A stretch of DNA of 21,673 nucleotides from a virus. Below are positions 13,510-19,896 of the stretch, in pieces. A program made the position numbers and the translations under genes. The notes beneath the pieces are model-generated. The model was not told the DNA's origin. It saw nothing but the letters and a program-made list of their open reading frames with translations, and did no database searches. The stretch is taken from the IMG/VR virus record IMGVR_UViG_3300032323_000924, positions 1-21,673 of that record; one strand, 5' to 3'. The stretch's first letter is position 1, and every line of letters begins with the position of its first letter.

Positions 13510-13713
13510 ATGTCCGAGTTCTTTGGCACCACATTGTTAGTGATCAGCATTGCAGCTGCGGCGTACTGGTTAGGAAAATCCAGCACCAAAAGAGAGATTC
13601 GATATTGGAGACAGCAAGCAATCAGCGCCCGAAAGATCGCCGATGACATGGGCAGGGCGGCGATGGAAAACCACATCGATCTTGCCATCGCTGAACTTAG
13701 GTCGGTCAAATGA
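13510..13713 (+). CDS. Small membrane-anchored protein (67 aa)
   Basis: Residues about 5-22 (FGTTLLVISIAAAAYWLG) form one transmembrane helix. A positively charged, coiled helix follows (STKREIRYWRQQAISARKIADDMG), as in many small early phage membrane proteins. The start is ATG 13510 with AAGGGGACAC upstream. It is the first gene after the new promoter and overlaps the exported lysozyme-like gene (ATGA), so the two may work together at the envelope. No family recognised. Confidence 0.65.
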   Translation: MSEFFGTTLLVISIAAAAYWLGKSSTKREIRYWRQQAISARKIADDMGRAAMENHIDLAIAELRSVK

Positions 13714-14159
13714 TGTTGGCTGCCGTTGCATTGACGGCGGTGATGGCAATCCCAGTGGGAACACCTGCACACATTCTTGACCCGATTGTCAGCGGCGCTT
13801 ACCAGCATGACGGCTCATCTCATTATGTTGGTGAACACTACGTCAAAGCCCATGAACGCATACGGCAATGCATCACATATCACGAAAGCCGAAACGCTTA
13901 CAACGCGAACACTGGGACGGGCAAGTTTCGTGGCGCTTACCAGTTGAGTCGCGAGATGGGCGTTGGTGCTGGCTGGATGATTCAACGCGACCTGCGTAAG
14001 ACCATGAGCGCCAAGTTAGCGAAACAGATTGGCGAAACTCTGCGCGCAACCGTGGTGAATAAATGGCATCCATACTGGCAAGACTACGCATTTTGGTTGG
14101 TATGGGACAAAGGCAATGGCAAAAGTCATTGGAATTCAGTGAGGTGGTGTTTTGCATGA
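13710..14159 (+). CDS. Exported lysozyme/Rpf-like transglycosylase-fold protein
   Basis: The 149-aa protein starts with a hydrophobic signal-like segment (MMLAAVALTAVMAIPVGTPA), probably cleaved after about residue 20. From residue 50 the lysozyme-like domain reads IRQCITYHESRNAYNAN...GKFRGAYQLS. The Glu of HES (E59) is in the place of the catalytic Glu of resuscitation-promoting factors and lytic transglycosylases, and the 'G-x-x-x-G-A-Y-Q' segment matches the family substrate-groove motif. C54 and C147 could form the disulphide typical of exported members. It is in the early operon, away from holin and endolysin. It may remodel the cell wall during infection or be virion-borne. The fold is likely; enzymatic activity is inferred. 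Confidence 0.7.
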   Translation: MMLAAVALTAVMAIPVGTPAHILDPIVSGAYQHDGSSHYVGEHYVKAHERIRQCITYHESRNAYNANTGTGKFRGAYQLSREMGVGAGWMIQRDLRKTMSAKLAKQIGETLRATVVNKWHPYWQDYAFWLVWDKGNGKSHWNSVRWCFA

Positions 14160-14287
14160 CCAACGTTTCATTAGTTCAAAGGTGCATGTTGCAGGCAGAG
14201 TTTGAACAATTACGAGGTGAACCACACTTGGCCGAACTACTCAACGAGTGTGTTGAGGCCTTGGGTGAAGTCAAATCGGATGGCTAA
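14156..14287 (+). CDS. Small helical protein (43 aa)
   Basis: From ATG 14156, in ATGA overlap with the lysozyme-like gene, an open frame of 43 codons ends at TAA 14285-14287, inside the next gene's start region. The product, MTNVSLVQRCMLQAEFEQL..., is predicted to be mostly helical and acidic at its end. It is too short for a family call. Coupled start and stop on both sides are the main support. Confidence 0.5.
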   Translation: MTNVSLVQRCMLQAEFEQLRGEPHLAELLNECVEALGEVKSDG

Positions 14288-14714
14288 CCCTTCCAAAAAT
14301 AAAGGCACCGCTGCCGAAACCGCTGTGGTGCGTCACGCGTGGGCGCAAGGCTTCACCGATGCCGAACGCATCGCACTGAGTGGAGCCAACGACCAGGGTG
14401 ATGTTGTCTTAATGCGTGATCCAAAGATCATTATCGAGGTGAAGGCTGGCAAGGCGGCACAAACGGCATCACTTGGCCAGATTAGTAAGTGGCTCGATGA
14501 GGCGCAGCGCGAACGCGACAACGCGGGCGCGGTGCACGGTTTCCTGTTCGTGCAACGGCAAGGCTTTGGCACCTCACGCGTGGGCAGCTGGGAATGCTGG
14601 ACGCTCAGCGACGATCACGGCGCGTTCACCGATTATGGCGACAGTTTTAACACCATCATGGTCAGCGTGGATGACATGTTCGAGGCAATCAAGGAGCGTT
14701 ATGTTTCAACTTAG
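14280..14714 (+). CDS. Holliday-junction-resolvase-like PD-(D/E)xK nuclease
   Basis: The 144-aa protein has the order seen in Hjc-type resolvases: a basic start (SKNKGTAAETAV, with E13), then a helix, RIALSGANDQGDVVL (D41), then KIIIEVKAGK (E53, K55), which completes the PD-(D/E)xK active site. In the known family the enzyme is a homodimer that cleaves four-way junctions. Phages use such enzymes to clear replication and recombination intermediates before packaging. It precedes WhiB, overlapping it by 14 bases, and lies in the same operon as the Cas4-like exonuclease, consistent with a recombination module. The start at ATG 14280 was chosen because the family begins just there; the longer frame from 14202 adds 26 unrelated residues. 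Confidence 0.75.
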   Translation: MANPSKNKGTAAETAVVRHAWAQGFTDAERIALSGANDQGDVVLMRDPKIIIEVKAGKAAQTASLGQISKWLDEAQRERDNAGAVHGFLFVQRQGFGTSRVGSWECWTLSDDHGAFTDYGDSFNTIMVSVDDMFEAIKERYVST

Positions 14715-14958
14715 ATACATCGAAAGCGACAAGGGTGACGTGCATTGGCGGTTGCGGGCTGCATGTCGTAACTCTGACCCAGAGCTGTTCATGCCGCATA
14801 GCAGATTCGCGCAGGAATATCGCGTGGCCGTGGAGATTTGTCAGGGCTGTGAAGTACGTTCACAATGTCTCGAAGTAGGCAAGCAAGGCCGTGAAACCAC
14901 TGGGGTTTGGGGCGGCGTTTTATTTCAATCGAATGGGGAACAATATGAAGCAAGTTGA
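14701..14958 (+). CDS. whiB: WhiB-family [4Fe-4S] transcription factor
   Basis: The 85-aa protein has the four Cys ligands of WhiB: C22 (RAACRNSDPELF), C47 and C50 (EICQGCEVRSQC) and C56. The diagnostic GVWGG turn at residues 68-72 follows. The spacing C-x24-C-x2-C-x5-C is the family's. In Actinobacteria such proteins bind an iron-sulphur cluster and the principal sigma factor and so redirect transcription. Phage versions can switch early to late genes or modify host expression. The start is ATG 14701 within the resolvase gene; the much longer frame upstream is out of register with any family. The C-terminal basic DNA-binding segment usual after GVWGG is reduced here (LFQSNGEQYEAS), so it may act through sigma alone. 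Confidence 0.93.
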   Translation: MFQLRYIESDKGDVHWRLRAACRNSDPELFMPHSRFAQEYRVAVEICQGCEVRSQCLEVGKQGRETTGVWGGVLFQSNGEQYEAS

Positions 14959-15235
14959 GTTGGACACGCTGACAACTTACGTCTGGGCGTTGAAGCAGTT
15001 GAAGGCTGACCGCGCCGACATTGATGAACAGATTGAACACGCTGAGGCTTTGATCAAAGATGCACTGGGTGATGCAGAGGTTGGGACCATCGGCGGCGAG
15101 CCTGTAATTAAATGGACGCACGTCATATCGCAGCGATTCGATCAAAAGGCAGCCAAGGCACTATTGACCGATGACCAAGTGGCTGCCTGTACGAAGCCCA
15201 GCGAGTCGCGCAGGTTCACGATTGTTGAAGTCTGA
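14945..15235 (+). CDS. Probable accessory subunit of the adjacent Cas4/RecB-like exonuclease
   Basis: The 96-aa protein has a coiled-coil helix (TTYVWALKQLKADRADIDEQIEHAEALIKDAL), a hairpin (VGTIGGEPVIKWTHVISQRFD), then QKAAKALLTDDQVAACTKPSESRRFTIVEV. The last part, with a helix and 'S-x-x-R-x-F-x-V' end, resembles the C-terminal domain that follows YqaJ-type viral recombinase nucleases. Here it is a separate gene directly before the nuclease, with TGATG overlap. It starts at ATG 14945 after GGGGA (14935-14939). The split arrangement suggests a two-subunit exonuclease. The function is inferred from the partner gene. Confidence 0.6.
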   Translation: MKQVELDTLTTYVWALKQLKADRADIDEQIEHAEALIKDALGDAEVGTIGGEPVIKWTHVISQRFDQKAAKALLTDDQVAACTKPSESRRFTIVEV

Positions 15236-15984
15236 TGGGCAAACTCAAAGAAACCGTGTGTTTGGACTCAACGCCCTTCGATGTTGCGACCACGCTTATT
15301 ACACAGGTGAAAGAGTATTCTGCATGGTCACCACGTTCCCAACAAACCATGATTGGTGCCAGCGAAATCGGCACACCGTGTTCGCGCCGGTTGGCGTACA
15401 AGCTGCTGGAAGTTGAGCCGGTCAACACTGACAGCGACCCGTGGCCTGCCATCGTTGGCACGAGCGTTCACTATTACTTGGAACGTGCGTTCAAGAAACA
15501 CCCCGACTACATGACCGAGGTCAAGGTGGTGTTGGAACCGTGGACGAAAGGCACCGCTGACCTTGTGCATCTGCCAAGCAAAACCGTCATTGATCACAAG
15601 GTCGTTGGAGCCACCGCATTGAAAACATACAAGGCCAAGGGCATGTCTGCGCAGTATCGGGTGCAACTCAACATGTACGCCTTGGGGCTACGCTTGCAAG
15701 ACATTGAGATTGACAACATTGCCGTGATGTTCTGGTCACGTTCGGGAATGATGCGCGACGCCTTTTCGATAACGGAGCCTTATGACGAAACATTGGTTGA
15801 TCAAAGTTTTGCCCGGTTCGATGCAATAAAGGCAATGACAGCGATGGGAACAATGGCGTTGCCGTTGATCCCAACGACACCGACACACTGCCTGTACTGC
15901 CCCAACTACTTGCCGATGTCTACAGATATGACATTGGCTTGCAACGGCGTGAAAACCGTTGATCCAACCCAACCCACCGAATGA
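15235..15984 (+). CDS. Cas4/RecB-family PD-(D/E)xK exonuclease with probable Fe-S cluster
   Basis: The 249-aa protein shows the RecB-like nuclease core: H in GTSVHYYLERAF, D109 in KGTADLVH, and D120 and K122 in VIDHKVVG. A conserved Gln helix follows, QYRVQLNMYALGL, as in Cas4 and AddB nuclease domains. Four Cys are placed as in Cas4: C49 (GTPCSRRLAY) near the N-terminus and C219, C222 and C236 (CLYCPNY...ACNG) at the C-terminus, probably holding a 4Fe-4S cluster. It likely resects DNA ends for recombination-dependent replication. There is no sign of CRISPR arrays or cas1/cas2, so a CRISPR role is not suggested. It is followed by the ssDNA-binding candidate. Confidence 0.85.
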   Translation: MGKLKETVCLDSTPFDVATTLITQVKEYSAWSPRSQQTMIGASEIGTPCSRRLAYKLLEVEPVNTDSDPWPAIVGTSVHYYLERAFKKHPDYMTEVKVVLEPWTKGTADLVHLPSKTVIDHKVVGATALKTYKAKGMSAQYRVQLNMYALGLRLQDIEIDNIAVMFWSRSGMMRDAFSITEPYDETLVDQSFARFDAIKAMTAMGTMALPLIPTTPTHCLYCPNYLPMSTDMTLACNGVKTVDPTQPTE

Positions 15985-15995
15985 GAGGAAACACC

Positions 15996-16403
15996 ATGTC
16001 AGTTTGGGACGATCCCGAAATGCGCATTGCCAGCGATTACGTTTCATTCAACGAGATCGGCGACACCGTCACCGGCGTTGTCACCGGCGTGTATGCACAC
16101 CGTTTCGATGACGGCAAAGTTGTGCCAAAGATAATGCTCAATACCGCCGATGGCGAGGTTGCCCTGACCGCTGGGCAGGTTCGACTCAAGGCCGAGCTGT
16201 CAGAGAAGCGCCCCGATGTTGGGGATACGTTGACGGTGACGTTGACGGAGATCGAAAAGCGCGCTGGCGGCAAGACGCTCAAGCACTTTGATGTCAGCGT
16301 GGTCAAAGGTGGCAAGCCTGCGCCTGCCGCTGCTGCGCCGTCGTTGACGCCAGAGCAAATGCAAGCAATGGAGTTGCTGAAGGCATCCGGCCTGAGCGCA
16401 TAG
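15996..16403 (+). CDS. OB-fold-like candidate ssDNA-binding protein
   Basis: The 135-aa protein begins MSVWDDPEMRI and then forms a beta barrel-like string: YVSFNEIGDTVTGVVTGVYAHRF, then VPKIMLNTADGEVALTAGQVRLKAEL, GDTLTVTLTEIEKRAGGKTLKHFDVSVV. The C-terminal linker is Ala/Pro-rich and ends in a short helix (LTPEQMQAMELLKASGL). The same layout is common in actinobacterial-phage proteins encoded next to Cas4-like exonucleases and is usually thought to be a ssDNA-binding or recombination partner; I have not verified this by structure. The start is ATG 15996, with a GAGAGGAAAC ribosome site. The classic acidic SSB tail is absent. Confidence 0.6.
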   Translation: MSVWDDPEMRIASDYVSFNEIGDTVTGVVTGVYAHRFDDGKVVPKIMLNTADGEVALTAGQVRLKAELSEKRPDVGDTLTVTLTEIEKRAGGKTLKHFDVSVVKGGKPAPAAAAPSLTPEQMQAMELLKASGLSA

Positions 16404-16410
16404 CACAACC

Positions 16411-16445
16411 GGCGGCGGTGTCGTGTATGAGCCGCCACCGCCGCC
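16411..16445 (+). terminator. Hairpin after the ssDNA-binding candidate, possible U-tract-less terminator
   Basis: GGCGGCGGTG (16411-16420) pairs perfectly with CACCGCCGCC (16436-16445) around a 15-base loop. It begins 8 bases after the stop at 16403. No T-run follows, so termination is uncertain, but strong hairpins without U-tracts can work in actinobacteria, and a new promoter follows at 16489. Confidence 0.4.
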
Positions 16446-16488
16446 ACCCGTACGCAATCACGCACGTCTTGTTTGTGCCAACTTGCCA

Positions 16489-16524
16489 TTGACTAATTAC
16501 ACTAATGTAATTACACTAAGGGGA
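16489..16524 (+). promoter_or_regulatory. Promoter overlapped by tandem 12-base repeats (operator) before the RHH gene
   Basis: TTGACT (16489-16494) and TACACT (16512-16517) are separated by 17 bases, a good -35/-10 pair with five and four matches to consensus. TAATTACACTAA occurs twice (16494-16505 and 16508-16519), 14 bases apart, covering the spacer and the -10. Between them TTACA and TGTAA (16497-16501, 16506-16510) make an inverted repeat. The layout suits a repressor, and the next gene encodes a ribbon-helix-helix protein. Confidence 0.7.
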
Positions 16525-16742
16525 TGAGATTCATGACACGCGAAAGACCAAGCCGCCGAATTACGGCAGAGGCGAACGCACAACCATTACAAATTCGCAT
16601 ACCGCCAAGTCAACTGCAAGAAATCAGAGCTGCCGCGCAAGCATCTGATGTGACAGTGAGCGCGTTTATTCGTGCAGCGGCGAGGTCTGCAGCGTGGCAA
16701 GTATTGGGAAAGGAACCCAGTGAGCACAGCGATACAAACTAA
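16524..16742 (+). CDS. Ribbon-helix-helix (CopG/Arc-like) DNA-binding protein
   Basis: The 72-aa protein carries a ribbon-helix-helix domain: strand LQIRIPPSQ, helix LQEIRAAAQASD, a turn, then helix VSAFIRAAARSAAWQVLG. These proteins dimerise and read DNA with the paired strands, often repressing their own promoter through short tandem repeats. Such repeats overlap the promoter just upstream. The -10 box ends six bases before ATG 16524, so the message may start at the ATG and be leaderless. ATG 16533 is an alternative but would need the GGGG run that lies at the predicted transcription start. Its end overlaps the TnsA-like gene by 23 bases. Autoregulation is an inference. Confidence 0.78.
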   Translation: MRFMTRERPSRRITAEANAQPLQIRIPPSQLQEIRAAAQASDVTVSAFIRAAARSAAWQVLGKEPSEHSDTN

Positions 16743-17286
16743 ATATCAAGGCATCGAATATAGGTCGAGACTTGAGGCGCGTTGGGCATCATTTATGACA
16801 CGAATTGGTTGGCAGTTTACTTACGAGCCACTAGACGGCGATGGTTACATACCAGACTTTATAGTCCATGGTGAGCGTCCATTATTTATTGAAGTCAAAC
16901 CAGCAATGATTCGTCAAGATTATTATGAGCCTTGCGAAAAAATAGATAAGGGACTCATTCAATTTAAGCAAGACGTTTTGATTGTTGGAATACATCCTTT
17001 TATTGGCCCGGCAGGCTCTTGGGGTTATGAAGGCGCTGGTTTACTAGGTCAATATGAACCATACTGCCTTGAACCCAAGCCGCCTGCCTTTGATTGGGAT
17101 TTTGGGGCGTGGCACATCTGCACAACCTGTGATTCCATTTCATTAAATCATTACAACTACTACATCAGCGCAGTGTGTGGTCACGGTGAATGTGGCAAGA
17201 ATTTTGACTCACCACCGATCACACACATGAAAACTCTTTGGGCTGACGCTTGCAATGATGTCAAATGGAGAGGCACGTCAAAGTGA
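16720..17286 (+). CDS. TnsA-like PD-(D/E)xK nuclease with C-terminal Cys cluster
   Basis: The 188-aa protein reads YRSRLEARWASFMTRIG (E19), GYIPDFIVHGE (D46) and FIEVKPA (E58, K60), the Glu...Asp...ExK active site of the TnsA/phage endonuclease type, usually written 'S-x-L-E-A-x-W-A-x-F'. After the nuclease core a Trp/Tyr-rich segment leads to CTTC and CGHGEC, probably a zinc-binding site. The GTG start at 16720 has AAAGGAAC a few bases upstream. Relatives occur widely in actinobacterial phages near replication genes, where they may cut branched or host DNA. This one is a single gene without TnsB or TnsC, so a transposition role is not indicated. The prim-pol gene starts inside its stop. Confidence 0.78.
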   Translation: MSTAIQTKYQGIEYRSRLEARWASFMTRIGWQFTYEPLDGDGYIPDFIVHGERPLFIEVKPAMIRQDYYEPCEKIDKGLIQFKQDVLIVGIHPFIGPAGSWGYEGAGLLGQYEPYCLEPKPPAFDWDFGAWHICTTCDSISLNHYNYYISAVCGHGECGKNFDSPPITHMKTLWADACNDVKWRGTSK

Positions 17287-19442
17287 CAACCATTATGCAA
17301 TCGCAATCAACGAACCCACTACTGCAAAGCGCGCTGCACCTCGCCGACCTTGGCATCAATGTGATACCGCTTTGGTGGCCTGACGATGACATCTGCGCTT
17401 GCTCTGCCGGTGCAAACTGCGAAAGCCCTGCCAAGCATCCCATTGCTAAGTTAGTGCCTAATGGCTTAAATAATGCGACAACCAACGCCGTGACCATTCA
17501 GCAATGGTGGCAGCGATACCCCAGCGCCAACATAGGACTATGCACGGGTGGTGAAGTTGACGTCATTGATGTTGATGGGGCGATCCCGGCATATCAGGAA
17601 CTTATCGCTGACATTGGCGCGCCACAGTTCGTGGCAATGGTTCTCACTGGCAGAGGTGACGGCGGGCTTCATATCTATTGCACACCAGGTGGGAACAAAA
17701 CAATAACGAGTGGCAAGCATGGTTTGCCTAACAAAATTGAGGTGAAGGGCGCTGGCGGTTACGTTGTAGCACCGCCGTCTAAGCATGTCACTGGCGGCAC
17801 TTATACCTATTTAACCAAGATCACTGGCGAGATTCACGGGGACTTGGAACTTAGTCAATGGCTGGCCAAGTTAGATGTACCAGTTGTACAAGCCGCGACT
17901 GTCACGCCGATACGCCAACCGATGCACGACATCCCAGCGACCGCCGACAATGTGACCAAATACCGTAATGCGGTGATTGAGTCGGCGCGCAGCTGCGTAC
18001 TCAATGCAGGTGAAGGTGGGCGTTGGATGGGTTTAGCAACCGAGGCAGTGCCAAAGATCGCGCGAGGGATTGCCGGTGGCCTTATTGATCACCATATTGG
18101 TGTTTACGCCTTAGAGACTGCTGCCAGAGAGTCAGGGCTAAGCAGTAATGAGGTGGCGCGTATTCCTGAGTTAGTGGACATTATGTTGGCGCAAGGGATC
18201 AAACAACCAATTATGCCCCCACTGGACTCTGAGTGGGCTGTCAATTCATGGTTAGGTGAAATCCCAAAAGACGGAGCAGGTGACCTGCCTGCCGACTATG
18301 TGGAGATCGTTGAACTAACGCCTTACGAGCGCGCAGTGCGTGCCAAGTTTGCTGAAATGCGCGTAGTAGATGACGCCAAACAAATGCTGGCAACCATGAA
18401 GGCAGGGCAGGCGCCAGCGATGGACGGGCGCAGTCTAACTGATTTCTTAGCCGAGATTGAGGACATTGAGAAATATCGAGTTGAAAACATGTGGCCGGCG
18501 CAAGGTCGGGTGTTGCTCGCAGCGCAAGCCAAAGCCGGCAAGACCACAATGGTGGCGGCGAACTTGCTGCCATGCCTTGTGGATGGCGGCGAGTTCCTAG
18601 GCCGTTACAGCGTTGAAAAGGTTGCCCGGCGTGTTGTCTATCTGAACATGGAAGTGGGCACCCGAACGATGCGCCAATGGTTAAAGGATGCTGGCATTAT
18701 CGACACCGCTGCCATCACCGTGGCCAACCTGCGTGGCAAAGCATCGGCGCTGTCGCTGACCTCTGAGGCCGGTCGTAAGCACTTCGCTGCGTGGCTGCGA
18801 GATCGGGATGCCGAGGTGGTCATCCTTGACCCCTTAGCCCCTGCATTGGCATCCCTTGGCCTAGATGAGAACAGCAACGCGGACATTGCCACATTCTTTG
18901 GTTGGTGGTCAGAGGCGCTGACAATGGCCGGGGTCGTGGATGACATGGTGGTTCATCACGCTGGCCACGCCGGTGAACGATCACGGGGCGCGAGCCGCCT
19001 ACTGGACGAACCTGACGCCATTTGGACGCTCACAAAAGACTCTGACTTCACAGAGTCATCAGAGGCTAACCCGCTGCCAGCATCACCAACGCGCTACCTA
19101 AGCGCCTATGGGCGTGACGTCGAGCTGCCACCTGAGGCGCTGAAGTTTGATATGGGATCACGCCAGCTGACTTTGACCGGGCTGAGTCGCTCGGCGATGG
19201 GTCGAAACGATGTTGAAAGGGCGATCATTGGGCTGATGTCAGACCTGCGTTTGCGCACCAAGAATGAGATTGTCAAGATGATTAAAGGGGATCGGAACAA
19301 TGCATGGGATGCGTGTGATGCGCTTATTGATGCCGGAAAATTGATTCTTGCCGGCAAAAAAGGTGGCGGTTGGAACCTGCAATATGTCCCTGAAGTGCCT
19401 GTTGATCCACGCGATTTAATAGCCGAAAATGACCAAATCTGA
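17283..19442 (+). CDS. Bifunctional primase-polymerase / SF4-type AAA helicase
   Basis: This is the largest protein in the window, about 719 aa. Residues about 10-205 form an archaeo-eukaryotic-type prim-pol domain: a zinc-like CACSAGANCESPAKHP (C39, C41, C47), the catalytic VDVIDVDG near residue 93 and GGLHIYC near residue 128. From about residue 395 to 610 a RecA/RepA-like ATPase follows: Walker A AQAKAGKTT at about 413-421, Walker B EVVILDPL at about 511 and a VVHHAGH sensor region. A winged-helix-like end (VERAIIGLMSDLRLRTKNEIV) closes it. One protein thus primes, and perhaps extends, at the fork and unwinds DNA. The GTG start at 17283 overlaps the previous stop and has GAGAGG upstream; ATG 17295 is possible. 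Confidence 0.88.
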   Translation: MTTIMQSQSTNPLLQSALHLADLGINVIPLWWPDDDICACSAGANCESPAKHPIAKLVPNGLNNATTNAVTIQQWWQRYPSANIGLCTGGEVDVIDVDGAIPAYQELIADIGAPQFVAMVLTGRGDGGLHIYCTPGGNKTITSGKHGLPNKIEVKGAGGYVVAPPSKHVTGGTYTYLTKITGEIHGDLELSQWLAKLDVPVVQAATVTPIRQPMHDIPATADNVTKYRNAVIESARSCVLNAGEGGRWMGLATEAVPKIARGIAGGLIDHHIGVYALETAARESGLSSNEVARIPELVDIMLAQGIKQPIMPPLDSEWAVNSWLGEIPKDGAGDLPADYVEIVELTPYERAVRAKFAEMRVVDDAKQMLATMKAGQAPAMDGRSLTDFLAEIEDIEKYRVENMWPAQGRVLLAAQAKAGKTTMVAANLLPCLVDGGEFLGRYSVEKVARRVVYLNMEVGTRTMRQWLKDAGIIDTAAITVANLRGKASALSLTSEAGRKHFAAWLRDRDAEVVILDPLAPALASLGLDENSNADIATFFGWWSEALTMAGVVDDMVVHHAGHAGERSRGASRLLDEPDAIWTLTKDSDFTESSEANPLPASPTRYLSAYGRDVELPPEALKFDMGSRQLTLTGLSRSAMGRNDVERAIIGLMSDLRLRTKNEIVKMIKGDRNNAWDACDALIDAGKLILAGKKGGGWNLQYVPEVPVDPRDLIAENDQI

Positions 19443-19536
19443 TGTGTATGTATGGCATGTGTATTGGCAATACACTTATGTGTATGTATGACTATATAGG
19501 AATACATACCAATACACACACTTTCAGAGGTCAACC
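19443..19536 (+). promoter_or_regulatory. Repeat-rich gap: candidate replication origin or promoter/operator
   Basis: This 94-base gap is unlike the rest of the window. ATGTGTATGTATG occurs at 19442-19454 and 19478-19490. GTGTATTG and CAATACAC form a perfect 8-bp inverted repeat (19459-19475). GTATGTAT (19482-19489) faces ATACATAC (19502-19509) across an AT-rich core. GTGTATTGG also recurs inverted at 19509-19517. Iteron-like repeats next to a prim-pol/helicase gene suggest an origin. TTGGCA (19464-19469) 17 bases before TATGAC (19487-19492) could instead be a promoter with operators. Confidence 0.55.
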
Positions 19537-19896
19537 ATGACCAGAGCCACCACCTACAAAGCGCCGGCAAAACCCACCCCAAAACCCTGCCAGCGATGTC
19601 GCCGCTTGGTGCTCGCAGGACTTGACGCCAGCGCCGCCGCGTTTTCTGTTGTCATTGATGCCGAACCCCTGACCCGCGATGGTGAGCTGCTAATGATCGT
19701 TGCCGGGGTCAAAGTCTTTGCCACCAACTCGCGCAGCGAGATCCTGCGCCGTAGCCCCAGTGAAGTCATCGCCCACGGCGAGCACCTGACCATGCACCGT
19801 GAACACGACTGTGCCAATGCGACGCCGGCGCACCTAGTGGCCCCACCTAAATCGAAACCTCGACCAATCGCCAACGATGAGGAAGTGCAGTTTTGA
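19537..19896 (+). CDS. Cys/His-containing hypothetical protein
   Basis: The 119-aa protein has a CQRC pair near residue 18-21 and a His/Cys group near 92-96 (HREHDC), which may bind one zinc. A basic, proline-rich N-terminus (TTYKAPAKPTPKPC) precedes a compact middle with SVVIDAEPLTRDGELLMIV and a polar tail ending EEVQF. The start is ATG 19537, with an AGAGG ribosome site. The following gene starts inside its stop codon. The repeat-rich gap directly upstream may control it. No family recognised. Confidence 0.6.
   Translation: MTRATTYKAPAKPTPKPCQRCRRLVLAGLDASAAAFSVVIDAEPLTRDGELLMIVAGVKVFATNSRSEILRRSPSEVIAHGEHLTMHREHDCANATPAHLVAPPKSKPRPIANDEEVQF

Noticed and set aside
13335-13808. Minus-strand frame of 157 aa
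   Set aside because: It spans the terminator and promoter region and the opposite strand of two rightward genes. The product is low-complexity and lacks a ribosome site.
14103-14714. Long frame from 14202 as the start of the resolvase
   Set aside because: The first 26 residues are the out-of-frame reading of the small gene 14156..14287 and resemble no resolvase. ATG 14280 starts the family-like sequence.
16494-16519. Tandem 12-base repeats as a CRISPR array
   Set aside because: There are only two short copies with a two-base spacer directly over a promoter. There are no spacers of 25-40 bases and no cas genes; the Cas4-like protein belongs to the recombination type common in phages.
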